Source: Pseudomonadales bacterium
Lineage (GTDB): Bacteria > Pseudomonadota > Gammaproteobacteria > Steroidobacterales > Steroidobacteraceae
Reading direction: 5' to 3'
NCBI GenBank assembly: GCA_020442965.1
Contig: JAGRJB010000005.1
Coordinates: forward strand, 1-21,263
Length of the DNA: 21,263 nucleotides
The position numbers and the translations under genes were made by a program. Under the pieces are notes generated by a model that was not told where the DNA came from, did no database searches, and saw nothing but the letters and a program-made list of their open reading frames with translations. Positions 13,714 through 21,044 of this stretch are shown here, in pieces. Positions within the stretch are counted from its first letter, which is position 1. Every line of letters begins with the position of its first letter.

Positions 13714-15686
13714 GTCAACTCCACTCGCTCACCCGTGCAGTCGGCGACGACCGTGCGTCGCGGACTACGGGCTCGTATGTAATGATGGTTCAGCAGCTGA
13801 GTAGACGCCACGGTCGCTATTATCATTTCATCACGCTCGCTGGCAACACCCTTGTTAGTCACTTTCCGCAAGAGCGAATCGACGCCGGCCGCATTGAAGA
13901 GGCCGCTCTCCTCGAGCGCTGGCCGACGCAGAAGTTCTGCGGCAAGGTTGTCCTTGTCGGCCAGAAAGCAGGATACGATAGGCGCACGATAAGGCTTCTT
14001 CGGCCGCTCGACGATCTCCCTGGGCAACAGATCCGCAAAGGCGCGCTTCAGTACGTATTTCTCGTTGAGACCGCGGATCTTGTAACGCGGCGGAATCCGT
14101 GCGGCGAACTCGATGACGCGATGATCGAGGAACGGAACCCGCCCCTCGACCGACTCGCCCATCATCATGCGATCACCCTGTGAGTTCAGTAAGTAGCAGG
14201 ACATGAACAGCGTCATCTCCAGATACTGCGCGCGACAGCTCGGATGCCATCGATCGCGATCGGGATCGAGATAGGCGGACAGATCTTCGAGCAACTGCGG
14301 CTCGTCAGGCATCTGCGCGCGCAGTTCGCCGGAGAACGCGCGCCGCATCGCCGCACCACCTTCCCAGCGCAAGCGATGTGAGTAAAACGGATCAGCGACT
14401 TGTTCGAGGCCTTTGCGGAAGAACTCGCGCCACAGCTGTTCCATCTTGGCATCGCGACGCACGAACTCATTGAGACCTGACAGCGCAAGCGGGCGCCAGG
14501 CCGAGCCGGCCTCACGCGCCCAGAAGCGACGAATCTTGTCCTCACGAAAGATGTCGTAGCCACCGAATACCTCGTCGGCACCCTCTCCCGTCAGCACGAC
14601 CTTGATGCCGTTGCGACGCACGAGACCAGCGAGGGACAGCAACGGCGCCGGCGCAGTGCGCATCAGTGGTCGTTCGGCCAGCCACACGACGTCCGAAAAC
14701 CGTTCGCCAATCGCGCTGGCATCAACATCGATCTCGGTGTGCAGCGTGTCGAGGTAGTGCGCCATTCGTTGTTGATAGGCGCGTTCATCGAAGGACGCGT
14801 CGGCGAACGAAACCGAAAAGGTGCGCAGGTCCGTCTTGTGGAAGCGCTTTACGAGCGCGCTGATAATCGATGAATCGAGTCCGCCACTCAGATAGCTGGC
14901 GACCGGCACGTCCGCGCGCAGTTGCAGAGTAACGGCGTCATGTAACAACTGACGGGTTTCGCCGACCCAATAGTCGAGCGGACGATCTTCGTAATCATTC
15001 GCATCCGGAAATCGATGTCGCCAGTACTGACTGAGCGTTCGGCGACCCTCATTGTCAACGATCAGCATGCTGCCCGGTGCAAGCTCCTCGATACCCTTGA
15101 AGCTCGTTCGTGGTGGGACGGTGACCCAGAAACTCGCCGTCTGCGCGAGGCCAACCGGGTCGAGCTCGGCCTGGAGTGCGCCGTGGGCGAGCAGCGCTTT
15201 CATTTCCGAGGCAAACAGCAGGTCACCGCAGGGCAAGGTCGCATGGAACAGCGGGCGGATACCCACCCGATCCCGCACTAACAGTAGGCGGCGAGCGCGC
15301 TCGTCCCACAGTGCGATCGCGAACTGGCCGTTCAGATGCTCGACGAACTGCAGACCGAACTGTTCGTAGGCGTGGACGATCGTCTCGGTATCGCTCGAGG
15401 TACTGAATTGATGGCCGCGAGCCACCAGATCCCGACGCAGCTCCAGGTAATTGAAAATCTCGCCATTGAAGGCAACCCAAATCGTACGATCCTCATTGCA
15501 GAGCGGCTGCTGCCCGCTCGCGAGATCGACAATGCTGAGACGGCGATGACCCAGCCCGATACCCAGTGCGAAATGAAATCCTTCCTCATCAGGACCACGA
15601 TGCACGAGCGTACGCGTCATCCGCACGACAGCGGCTCGATCGACCGGCGCGAACCGCGGCGCGTAGATTCCGCTGACGCCGCACAT
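13710..15686 (-). CDS. asnB: AsnB-type glutamine-hydrolysing amidotransferase (exosortase A-associated)
   Basis: 658-residue two-domain enzyme. N-terminal Ntn glutaminase: Cys2 exposed after Met removal (MCGVSGIYA), RGPDEEG, GHRRLSIVDL, FNGEIFNY and SSDTE, with ammonia released from glutamine. C-terminal ATP-pyrophosphatase: SGGLDSS (267-273), VLTGEGADEVFGGYD, and EGRVPFLDHRV, which adenylates a carboxylate for amidation. AsnB-like amidotransferases are regular members of exosortase A EPS clusters and have been linked to floc formation in such bacteria, though the substrate is unsettled; free aspartate is one option and an EPS or carrier-bound carboxylate another. ATG 15686 is 6 bases after the SGNH gene stop; the stop overlaps the carrier-protein start (GTGA), which suggests the two work together. 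Confidence 0.92.
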   Translation of the reverse strand: MCGVSGIYAPRFAPVDRAAVVRMTRTLVHRGPDEEGFHFALGIGLGHRRLSIVDLASGQQPLCNEDRTIWVAFNGEIFNYLELRRDLVARGHQFSTSSDTETIVHAYEQFGLQFVEHLNGQFAIALWDERARRLLLVRDRVGIRPLFHATLPCGDLLFASEMKALLAHGALQAELDPVGLAQTASFWVTVPPRTSFKGIEELAPGSMLIVDNEGRRTLSQYWRHRFPDANDYEDRPLDYWVGETRQLLHDAVTLQLRADVPVASYLSGGLDSSIISALVKRFHKTDLRTFSVSFADASFDERAYQQRMAHYLDTLHTEIDVDASAIGERFSDVVWLAERPLMRTAPAPLLSLAGLVRRNGIKVVLTGEGADEVFGGYDIFREDKIRRFWAREAGSAWRPLALSGLNEFVRRDAKMEQLWREFFRKGLEQVADPFYSHRLRWEGGAAMRRAFSGELRAQMPDEPQLLEDLSAYLDPDRDRWHPSCRAQYLEMTLFMSCYLLNSQGDRMMMGESVEGRVPFLDHRVIEFAARIPPRYKIRGLNEKYVLKRAFADLLPREIVERPKKPYRAPIVSCFLADKDNLAAELLRRPALEESGLFNAAGVDSLLRKVTNKGVASERDEMIIATVASTQLLNHHYIRARSPRRTVVADCTGERVELT

Positions 15687-15692
15687 CGTCGC

Positions 15693-16784
15693 TCAAACCT
15701 CCGGGGTGAAGCGCGGCCAAAATCGCCCGCTATTCGCAGCGCCGTCGGTAGCGCGCTGCGCTTCGAGGGCGGGTGCAACCAGCTCGGCGACGACGTGCAG
15801 TGCGCGGCCGTTCAAATGCTTGTCCTGCGGTGAGACGTAGATGGAGCGATGGGTGGCTACGGAAAATTGCTGTAGCGGCGGGGTGGCGTCGAGCACTTTG
15901 AGGGACGTACCGTGAGTCGCATCGAGTAACGCCTGCCGCCAGACGGCATCCCACTCTGGCCCTAACACCAGTACGATCGATCGAACCGGTAATGACGTCA
16001 GCTTGCCAACGAACAACTGTGCCATGCGCGCGCGTTGCTGACGTCCCTCGGGACCTGCGAGATCGAATGATTTCGATGGGCGTGCCGGAGCGCCGGTCAC
16101 GGTTGTAAGCAAACCGGCGAGCCAGGCCGACGGATTGAGTTTCAGTTGCGAGAAGAGATATTGTCCCAAGGCCGATTTGCGCAGAATGAGCTTCAAAGCG
16201 CTTGGTGGCTCCTGCCGCACAACGCGCTCTTGCAAGGTTTCGGCATCGAGGCACGGTGCCGCGTTGTTGCCTGAGCCACATAGCATCTGCTTGAGATCGC
16301 CCTTTTCCATGAACAGCACGAAGTCGAGGGTGCCGAAAGTTTCGGCCGCAAACCGGACGCGCTCGACATAGTCGAGGGCCGATGTCCCGGGTGCACCTAA
16401 CTCGAAGACTCTGCGTGGCGTGGTCAGTTGCTGCAGTTGGGTGCCGAGGCGTTCTTCGGCGGGGAGCATCGATGCTTCGATATAACTGTCGCCCACCAAG
16501 CCGATGGAGCGCGGATCACGTGCGAAGTCTACGCCTGCAACGAATCCATAGTTGTTGGCACGATGGACGTGTGCGTTCGCAAGAGTCCAGCCAGTGGCCG
16601 CGGTGAATTCGTGATATTTTGGATAGCTGAGTATCAGTGGATCAACGTAGTAGCCCGTAGCCGTCGAGGTCGATACCGGCAGTATCCGCATGATCATCTC
16701 GAGCACTACCAGAGCGGCGAGCGAACCGAACAGGACCCAACCGAACCACTTCAAGGGTCTAGAAGTTGAAGTAGATGAAGGCAC
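15693..16784 (-). CDS. Membrane-anchored SGNH protein, DltD/AlgJ-like partner of the MBOAT enzyme
   Basis: 363-residue protein with one N-terminal membrane segment (about 12-33) and a large periplasmic SGNH domain. Catalytic elements: Ser100 in GLVGDSYIEAS (block I GDS), and D321/H323 in SPQDKHLNGRAL (block V D-x-H). This topology and pairing with an upstream MBOAT gene match DltD and the AlgJ/AlgX type, where the SGNH protein receives an acyl group or helps the MBOAT pass it to the secreted polymer. The gene starts at GTG 16784, 26 bases inside the MBOAT gene; an alternative TTG at 16754, just before KWFGWVLFG, would leave a 4-base gap and still keep the anchor. Neither has a clear ribosome binding site. 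The downstream asnB gene follows within 6 bases. Confidence 0.82.
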   Translation of the reverse strand: MPSSTSTSRPLKWFGWVLFGSLAALVVLEMIMRILPVSTSTATGYYVDPLILSYPKYHEFTAATGWTLANAHVHRANNYGFVAGVDFARDPRSIGLVGDSYIEASMLPAEERLGTQLQQLTTPRRVFELGAPGTSALDYVERVRFAAETFGTLDFVLFMEKGDLKQMLCGSGNNAAPCLDAETLQERVVRQEPPSALKLILRKSALGQYLFSQLKLNPSAWLAGLLTTVTGAPARPSKSFDLAGPEGRQQRARMAQLFVGKLTSLPVRSIVLVLGPEWDAVWRQALLDATHGTSLKVLDATPPLQQFSVATHRSIYVSPQDKHLNGRALHVVAELVAPALEAQRATDGAANSGRFWPRFTPEV

Positions 16785-18246
16785 TGATCGAGTCCCGTGA
16801 TTCGTTCACGATTATCAGAAGGATGGTGAGGAGTGCGGCAAAGCCGACCGTAAAGCCCGAAACTGACCGGCTCATTGTACAGCCCGCGCGGATCTGCTCG
16901 CCAATGCGATTACTGTTAGGTAGCAAAGCTGTGACGGCCGTCAGAAAAATGCAGGCCACCAGACCACGCGTCAGACTGAGACCGGCATTGGCGAGGATCA
17001 GCGGCTCAGTGTGCCGCACACCCTGCCCGATCATGCGCTCAAGCATGAGCCAGGCGCCCTTGATCGACTCCGCCCGGAAGAAGACCCACGCGAGTACCAC
17101 CGCTGCAAAGGTCAGCAACCAGGCGACAAAACGTCCGACACGGCGGGCCAGCGGTCCCGCCAGTCCGCTCGGCAGTGCCGCCCGGAAGGCGTGGTGAATC
17201 CCAAGGTACGCCCCGTGCAGGGCGCCCCAGATCACGAATGTCCAGTTGGCACCGTGCCAAAGGCCACCGAGCACCATCGTAATCGCGAGATTGACGTAAC
17301 GGCGCGAGGGTCCGCGGCGGTTACCTCCTAGGGGGATGTACAGGTAGTCGCGGAGAAAATTCGACAGCGTAATATGCCAGCGTCGCCAAAAGTCCGAGAT
17401 GTTAGTGGCACGATATGGAGAATTGAAGTTGTAGGGCAACCGGATGTTCAGCATCCACGACAGCCCTACCGCCATGTCGGAATAGCCGGAGAAGTCGAAG
17501 TACAACTGGAACGTGTAACTGAGCGCACCGATCCAGGCTTCGAGAACGGTAAGGTTCGCCAAGGCGTCGGCGCCACCGAAGGCAGCATCGGCGTAGGGCG
17601 CCATGCCGTCTGCCACGACGATTTTCTTGAACAAGCCAATGCACAGGATCGCGAGCCCCGCCGCAAAATTCCCGTGCTGTAGTTGGTAGGTCTCACGCTG
17701 CGCAAACTGCGGCATCATCTGCGCGTGATGCAGAACGGGGCCCGCGACCAGGTGCGGGAAATATGTTACGAACAATCCGTAGTGTGTCGGCTGGTATTCG
17801 CGCACGCCCTTCTGATGGGCATCGGCGAGAAACGCGATCTGGGTAAACGTGAAGAACGAGATACCGATCGGCAGGATCACGCCCGGTTGCGCAAAGTCCG
17901 TCTGCAGCAGTGCGTTTAGATTCGCGATGAAAAAATCGGCGTATTTGAAGTAGCCCAGCAGTGCCAGATTGAAAAATACACCGAGTGCGAGCCAGTCCCG
18001 CGAGAGCTTGCGCCCCGCGTCGGAATTCGCTCGCGCCGCTGCGATCCGACTGCCGAAGAAGAAATTGGCGACGATCGATCCAAGCAGCAGCAGGACATAC
18101 TGAGGCATCCAGTAGCCGTAGAAGAACAGCGATGCCGCGAACAGCCAGGCCGCAGCGCCCCTCGTTGAGCGCTTGCCGATCCAGTAGAAGCCCAACAGGA
18201 CGACAGGCAGGTACAGGAAGGCGAAAACGGCGGTCGTGAACAGCAT
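16759..18246 (-). CDS. MBOAT-family membrane-bound O-acyltransferase (AlgI/DltB-like)
   Basis: 495-residue multi-pass inner-membrane protein that moves acyl groups across or at the membrane onto a polysaccharide. Seen: the N-terminal FFYGYW region (41-46), VTYFPHLVAGP near 160-170 (an AlgI signature), FQLYFDFSGYSDMAVG near 246-261, FWRRWHITLSNFLRDYLYIPLGGNRRG (split 286-300, 301-312) and GGLWHGANWTFVIWGALHG, where His331 is the expected catalytic histidine. About ten or more hydrophobic segments. In AlgI the donor is unclear; in DltB it is an aminoacyl carrier protein, relevant because an ACP lies two genes downstream. ATG 18246 is the first gene of the long operon; a CATAAT box lies about 40 bases upstream without a good -35. 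The terminator at 18330-18355 separates it from the PEP-CTERM gene. Confidence 0.92.
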   Translation of the reverse strand: MLFTTAVFAFLYLPVVLLGFYWIGKRSTRGAAAWLFAASLFFYGYWMPQYVLLLLGSIVANFFFGSRIAAARANSDAGRKLSRDWLALGVFFNLALLGYFKYADFFIANLNALLQTDFAQPGVILPIGISFFTFTQIAFLADAHQKGVREYQPTHYGLFVTYFPHLVAGPVLHHAQMMPQFAQRETYQLQHGNFAAGLAILCIGLFKKIVVADGMAPYADAAFGGADALANLTVLEAWIGALSYTFQLYFDFSGYSDMAVGLSWMLNIRLPYNFNSPYRATNISDFWRRWHITLSNFLRDYLYIPLGGNRRGPSRRYVNLAITMVLGGLWHGANWTFVIWGALHGAYLGIHHAFRAALPSGLAGPLARRVGRFVAWLLTFAAVVLAWVFFRAESIKGAWLMLERMIGQGVRHTEPLILANAGLSLTRGLVACIFLTAVTALLPNSNRIGEQIRAGCTMSRSVSGFTVGFAALLTILLIIVNESRDSISAFIYFNF

Positions 18247-18329
18247 GCTTAGGGACGAAGCTCAAGTGACGATCAACAGGGATTATGGACCGCTCGGGCC
18301 ATTCGGGCTGTTCTCAGGCTGCAGAAAGC

Positions 18330-18355
18330 AAAAGACCCGCTTTCGCGGGTCTTTT
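18330..18355 (-). terminator. Rho-independent terminator of the PEP-CTERM gene
   Basis: Perfect 11-bp stem AAAAGACCCGC / GCGGGTCTTTT with a four-base loop (GAAA read on the minus strand), followed on that strand by GCTTTCTG. It lies 54 bases after the PEP-CTERM stop codon. The A-run before and T-run after the GC stem make it bidirectional in form. It makes the PEP-CTERM gene a separate transcription unit. Confidence 0.9.
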
Positions 18356-18408
18356 GTCCCAACGCGCAACCACGCGCGATAGGTTAGTGCACGGGTGGCA
18401 GCCGAACG

Positions 18409-18924
18409 CTACTTTTTCACCGAGCTGCGACGCATGAAGAAGAACGCCGCAAAACCGGCCAGCATGATCAGGACCAGCGCTGAGGGTTCCGATACCGAAA
18501 TGCGGTCGACGCGTAACGCACCTGCGCCGCCACCGAATGGCGAGAGTGTCGCCAGACCACGGATGGAGTATGCGCCGGCGCCGAGCAGCCACTGTCCACT
18601 GCTCCAACGCGAGTCGGCAAACGCGACGTCGTAGCTGGTCGTGCTGTCACCGAACGACGTCGGGCTACTCGTTAGGCCGAGCGTTCCAAAGATCGGATTG
18701 TAGTTGTATATCAAGAACTGATCGCCCGACAGAAACGCGTCCGTTACACGCAATGCGGCGGTCTCGCCAGCCGCAACGGTAAACTCGAACGTACGATCGA
18801 ACGGTGCGGCTACGTAGCCAGACCAGTCAAAGCCCTGCCAACCGCTGTTGAGAGCGAGCGGCGCAGCTTGCGACGCCATCGGCGCAGCAACCAGCAAAAC
18901 CGCTAAAGCCAGAAATTTACGCAT
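18409..18924 (-). CDS. PEP-CTERM protein with variant SEP sorting signal
   Basis: Exported substrate of exosortase A, 171 residues. Start ATG 18924 follows AAAGGGA at a good distance; the open frame from 18984 adds 20 residues in the leader. Layout: Sec signal peptide 1-20 (ending SQA-APL); a mostly beta, low-Lys, low-Cys mature region with FEFTVAAGETAALRVTDAFLSGDQFLIYNY split over 46-60 and 61-75, typical of small PEP-CTERM proteins that carry no enzyme motif; then the sorting tail VSEPSALVLIMLAGFAAF (144-161), hydrophobic stretch to 163 and basic MRR. The canonical first Pro of PEP is Ser145 here, but the Glu-Pro-Ser core, membrane span and Arg cluster are intact. Probably secreted into the EPS matrix. 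Monocistronic, with its own promoter and terminator. Confidence 0.9.
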   Translation of the reverse strand: MRKFLALAVLLVAAPMASQAAPLALNSGWQGFDWSGYVAAPFDRTFEFTVAAGETAALRVTDAFLSGDQFLIYNYNPIFGTLGLTSSPTSFGDSTTSYDVAFADSRWSSGQWLLGAGAYSIRGLATLSPFGGGAGALRVDRISVSEPSALVLIMLAGFAAFFFMRRSSVKK

Positions 18925-18955
18925 TGTGAGTCCCTTTGATAGTCCAAATTCAAGT

Positions 18956-18970
18956 GCCGAAAACTTCGGC
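18956..18970 (-). promoter_or_regulatory. Leader stem-loop of the PEP-CTERM mRNA
   Basis: GCCGAA-AAC-TTCGGC gives a perfect 6-bp stem with a 3-base loop, 31 bases upstream of the PEP-CTERM start codon and inside the predicted leader. No T-run follows, so it is not a terminator. It may stabilise the mRNA or bind a regulator; this is only a structural observation. Confidence 0.4.
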
Positions 18971-19031
18971 TGACCTAGTTGCACCCGATCGGACCTGTTG
19001 TCCTCACTGGGCGGCCAATCGGTTGTCTCGT

Positions 19032-19047
19032 GGCAGCAATGGTGCCC
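19032..19047 (-). promoter_or_regulatory. Sigma-54 (-24/-12) promoter of the PEP-CTERM gene
   Basis: On the minus strand GGGCACC-N4-CTGCC aligns with the sigma-54 consensus TGGCACG-N4-TTGCW. The GG at -24 and GC at -12 are both present with exact spacing. The predicted start is near 19021, giving a leader of about 97 bases. Known biology: genes for PEP-CTERM proteins in XrtA systems are often driven by RpoN with the regulator PrsR. An inverted repeat CCCCT-GTTT-AGGGG (19068-19081) lies 21 bases upstream of the -24 element and could be an activator site (inference). Confidence 0.5.
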
Positions 19048-19116
19048 TGAACAAGCGCGGCCAGAATCCCCTGTTTAGGGGTACCGTTCCCAAGATGCGC
19101 AATAGTTCACACTTTC

Positions 19117-19122
19117 ATTATA
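19117..19122 (-). promoter_or_regulatory. Perfect -10 box (TATAAT) upstream of the PEP-CTERM gene
   Basis: Read on the minus strand, TATAAT lies in an AT-rich stretch just after wecB. No recognisable -35 hexamer sits at 16-18 bases. It could give a second, sigma-70 transcript of the PEP-CTERM gene with a leader of about 185 bases, or be chance in AT-rich DNA. Confidence 0.3.
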
Positions 19123-19163
19123 GTTAATAAATTCAATGACTTATGCTCAATACCGATCGGAAG

Positions 19164-20261
19164 CTACTGGTTATGTCCAATTCGCCTCGCGAGATCCTGC
19201 ACCGCCCGCTCGGCGGCTCTCCCATCCCACAACGCCGGACGCCGTGTAGCACGCGTCTTGGCGCCCAATAACGTCCCGACGACCGCCGCGAGCTGACCGG
19301 GCTTCACGAGTTGGTTGGAGCCCTCGGTCACCGTGATCGGACGCTCGGTGTTCTCGCGCAACGTGAGACAAGGAATACCGAGGTAAGTCGATTCCTCCTG
19401 CACGCCGCCCGAGTCGGTGATGATCAGGCGCGCAGCACTAACGAGATTCATGAACTGGATATAGCCCAATGGATCAACCAGCGTTATGCCAGCGGTAGTC
19501 AGCTCTTGCACCAGCGAAAACTCGTTGAGCCGCTTGCGTGTTCGTGGATGCACTGCGAACACCAGCGGCAACGCCGTTGCGACCTGCGCAAGCGCGGCTA
19601 CGAGCTGCGCGAGTGTCTCGCGCGAATCGACGTTCGATGGCCGATGCAGAGTCACCACGCCGTACTGACGCGCTACCAACTGCAATGAATCGCGCGTCGA
19701 ATCCGCCTCGATCGCGCCGCGCAACATTTCGTAACTATCGATCATGATGTTGCCGATGCGTGTGATGCGCGCAGCCGGTACACCCTCGGCGAGCAGATTC
19801 TCGTCGGCATCCGGCGACGGCGTCCACAAAACGTCGGCAATCGCATCGGTAACGAGCCGGTTGATTTCTTCGGGCATGTGGCGATCGCGGCTGCGCAACC
19901 CCGCCTCGAGATGCACGACTGGTATCCAGAGCTTGGCGCCCACCATTGCGCAGGCCGCAGTGGAGTTCACGTCGCCCACGACAACGATCCAGTCGGGCTT
20001 CTCACGCTCGGCAACTCTCTCATAGGCAATCATCACGTTGCCGGTCTGCTCTGCGTGCGAGCCACTGCCCACTTCCAGATGAAAGTGCGGCGCTGGCATT
20101 TTGAGATCGCGGAAGAATGCGTCGGACATGTTCGGATCGTAGTGCTGACCGGTGTGCACGATCGCCGGATCGCACCATACGCTCCGCTCGAGCGCATGCC
20201 AGAGCGGCGCGATTTTCATGAAGTTGGGCCGGGCTGCGGCGATCAGATGGATCTTGGTCAT
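19164..20261 (-). CDS. wecB: UDP-N-acetylglucosamine 2-epimerase (non-hydrolysing)
   Basis: Cytoplasmic enzyme that interconverts UDP-GlcNAc and UDP-ManNAc, supplying ManNAc (or ManNAcA after oxidation) for the polysaccharide. 365 residues, normal length. Seen: N-terminal AARPNFMKIAPLWHAL, HTGQHYDPNMSDAFF, GDVNSTAACAMVGAKL, HLEAGLRSRDRHMPEEINR, TLHRPSNVD, and the C-terminal UDP-binding block ITDSGGVQEESTYLGIPCLTLRENTERP (split across its halves), then EGSNQLV. ATG 20261 is 2 bases after the PPTase stop, so these two genes are cotranscribed. It implies that the EPS contains a ManNAc-type sugar, although no UDP-ManNAc dehydrogenase is visible in the window. Confidence 0.94.
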   Translation of the reverse strand: MTKIHLIAAARPNFMKIAPLWHALERSVWCDPAIVHTGQHYDPNMSDAFFRDLKMPAPHFHLEVGSGSHAEQTGNVMIAYERVAEREKPDWIVVVGDVNSTAACAMVGAKLWIPVVHLEAGLRSRDRHMPEEINRLVTDAIADVLWTPSPDADENLLAEGVPAARITRIGNIMIDSYEMLRGAIEADSTRDSLQLVARQYGVVTLHRPSNVDSRETLAQLVAALAQVATALPLVFAVHPRTRKRLNEFSLVQELTTAGITLVDPLGYIQFMNLVSAARLIITDSGGVQEESTYLGIPCLTLRENTERPITVTEGSNQLVKPGQLAAVVGTLLGAKTRATRRPALWDGRAAERAVQDLARRIGHNQ

Positions 20262-20263
20262 TG

Positions 20264-21016
20264 TTAGTCGTTCGCTAGGGATTCTGCGGGCACTCTAGCA
20301 GAGCTCATCGCATCGATCGTGACGGCGTTCACATCGGCCAATCGTACCGCCCAATCGCGCCCGGCCGCCGCGACTGCACAGCAAAAGCCTGGCGCCAGGT
20401 CGATAAAGCGCAGCGTCAACTCGACAGGTCGCCCCGCGAGGCCGGCCAATCGGGCCACGGCACTATCGTCTGCTGGCCCGACGTGGACCGCGCAGTGTTT
20501 GAGACTGCGCGCCAGCGTATGCCCCAGGGCTTTGACGGCGGCTTCTTTCGCGACCCAATAGCGAAAGAACCGCTGTTGGCGATCGGCTGCCGACCGCGCA
20601 GCGTCCAGCCATTCAAGCTCATGCGGCCAGAAGTATCGCCGTGCGATCGCCGCCGAATCGATGTCCTCTCGCACGCGCTCGATGTCAATTCCGACCTCGA
20701 GGCCAGTCGCAATGGCGATCACCGCAAGATCGTCACTATGTGAAAGGCTGAAGCGCAGATCAGGGTCGCCAGCGACACGCTCAAGACTGGGCTTGGCGCC
20801 GAGGCTCGCCGACAGTCGTAACTCGCGAGCTGGCCGGCCGATCGACCGACTCAAGCACTGCCGGACGAATGTGCGGACACTGACATAGCGAGCGGCCATA
20901 CGGCGATCGCGCAAACACTGGGATCGCAGCAACTCATCCGGTGCCAGCGCAGCGACCACATCGTCGTACGCCGGAAGCTCGTCACGCAAGCGCACGGTGG
21001 TAACACTGACCTGCAC
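20264..21016 (-). CDS. Sfp-type 4'-phosphopantetheinyl transferase
   Basis: Transfers phosphopantetheine from CoA to the active-site serine of a carrier protein. 250 residues, right size for the two-lobed Sfp/Gsp type. Seen: FSLSHS (89-94), the Mg-binding VGIDIERVRE (108-117) with D111 and E113, FWPHELEWL near 129, and FFRYWVAKEAAVKALG (150-165), which is the family W-x-x-KEA-x-x-K signature. Start is GTG 21016, 28 bases after the EncFtn stop; no strong ribosome binding site is seen. It is directly coupled to wecB. The only carrier protein in the window is the ACP at 13450-13713, its likely partner. Sfp-type enzymes are separate from the housekeeping AcpS, so its presence here supports a specialised carrier. 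Confidence 0.92.
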   Translation of the reverse strand: MQVSVTTVRLRDELPAYDDVVAALAPDELLRSQCLRDRRMAARYVSVRTFVRQCLSRSIGRPARELRLSASLGAKPSLERVAGDPDLRFSLSHSDDLAVIAIATGLEVGIDIERVREDIDSAAIARRYFWPHELEWLDAARSAADRQQRFFRYWVAKEAAVKALGHTLARSLKHCAVHVGPADDSAVARLAGLAGRPVELTLRFIDLAPGFCCAVAAAGRDWAVRLADVNAVTIDAMSSARVPAESLAND

Positions 21017-21044
21017 AAGCTCAGCCGCCGTGTGCCAACGCAGG

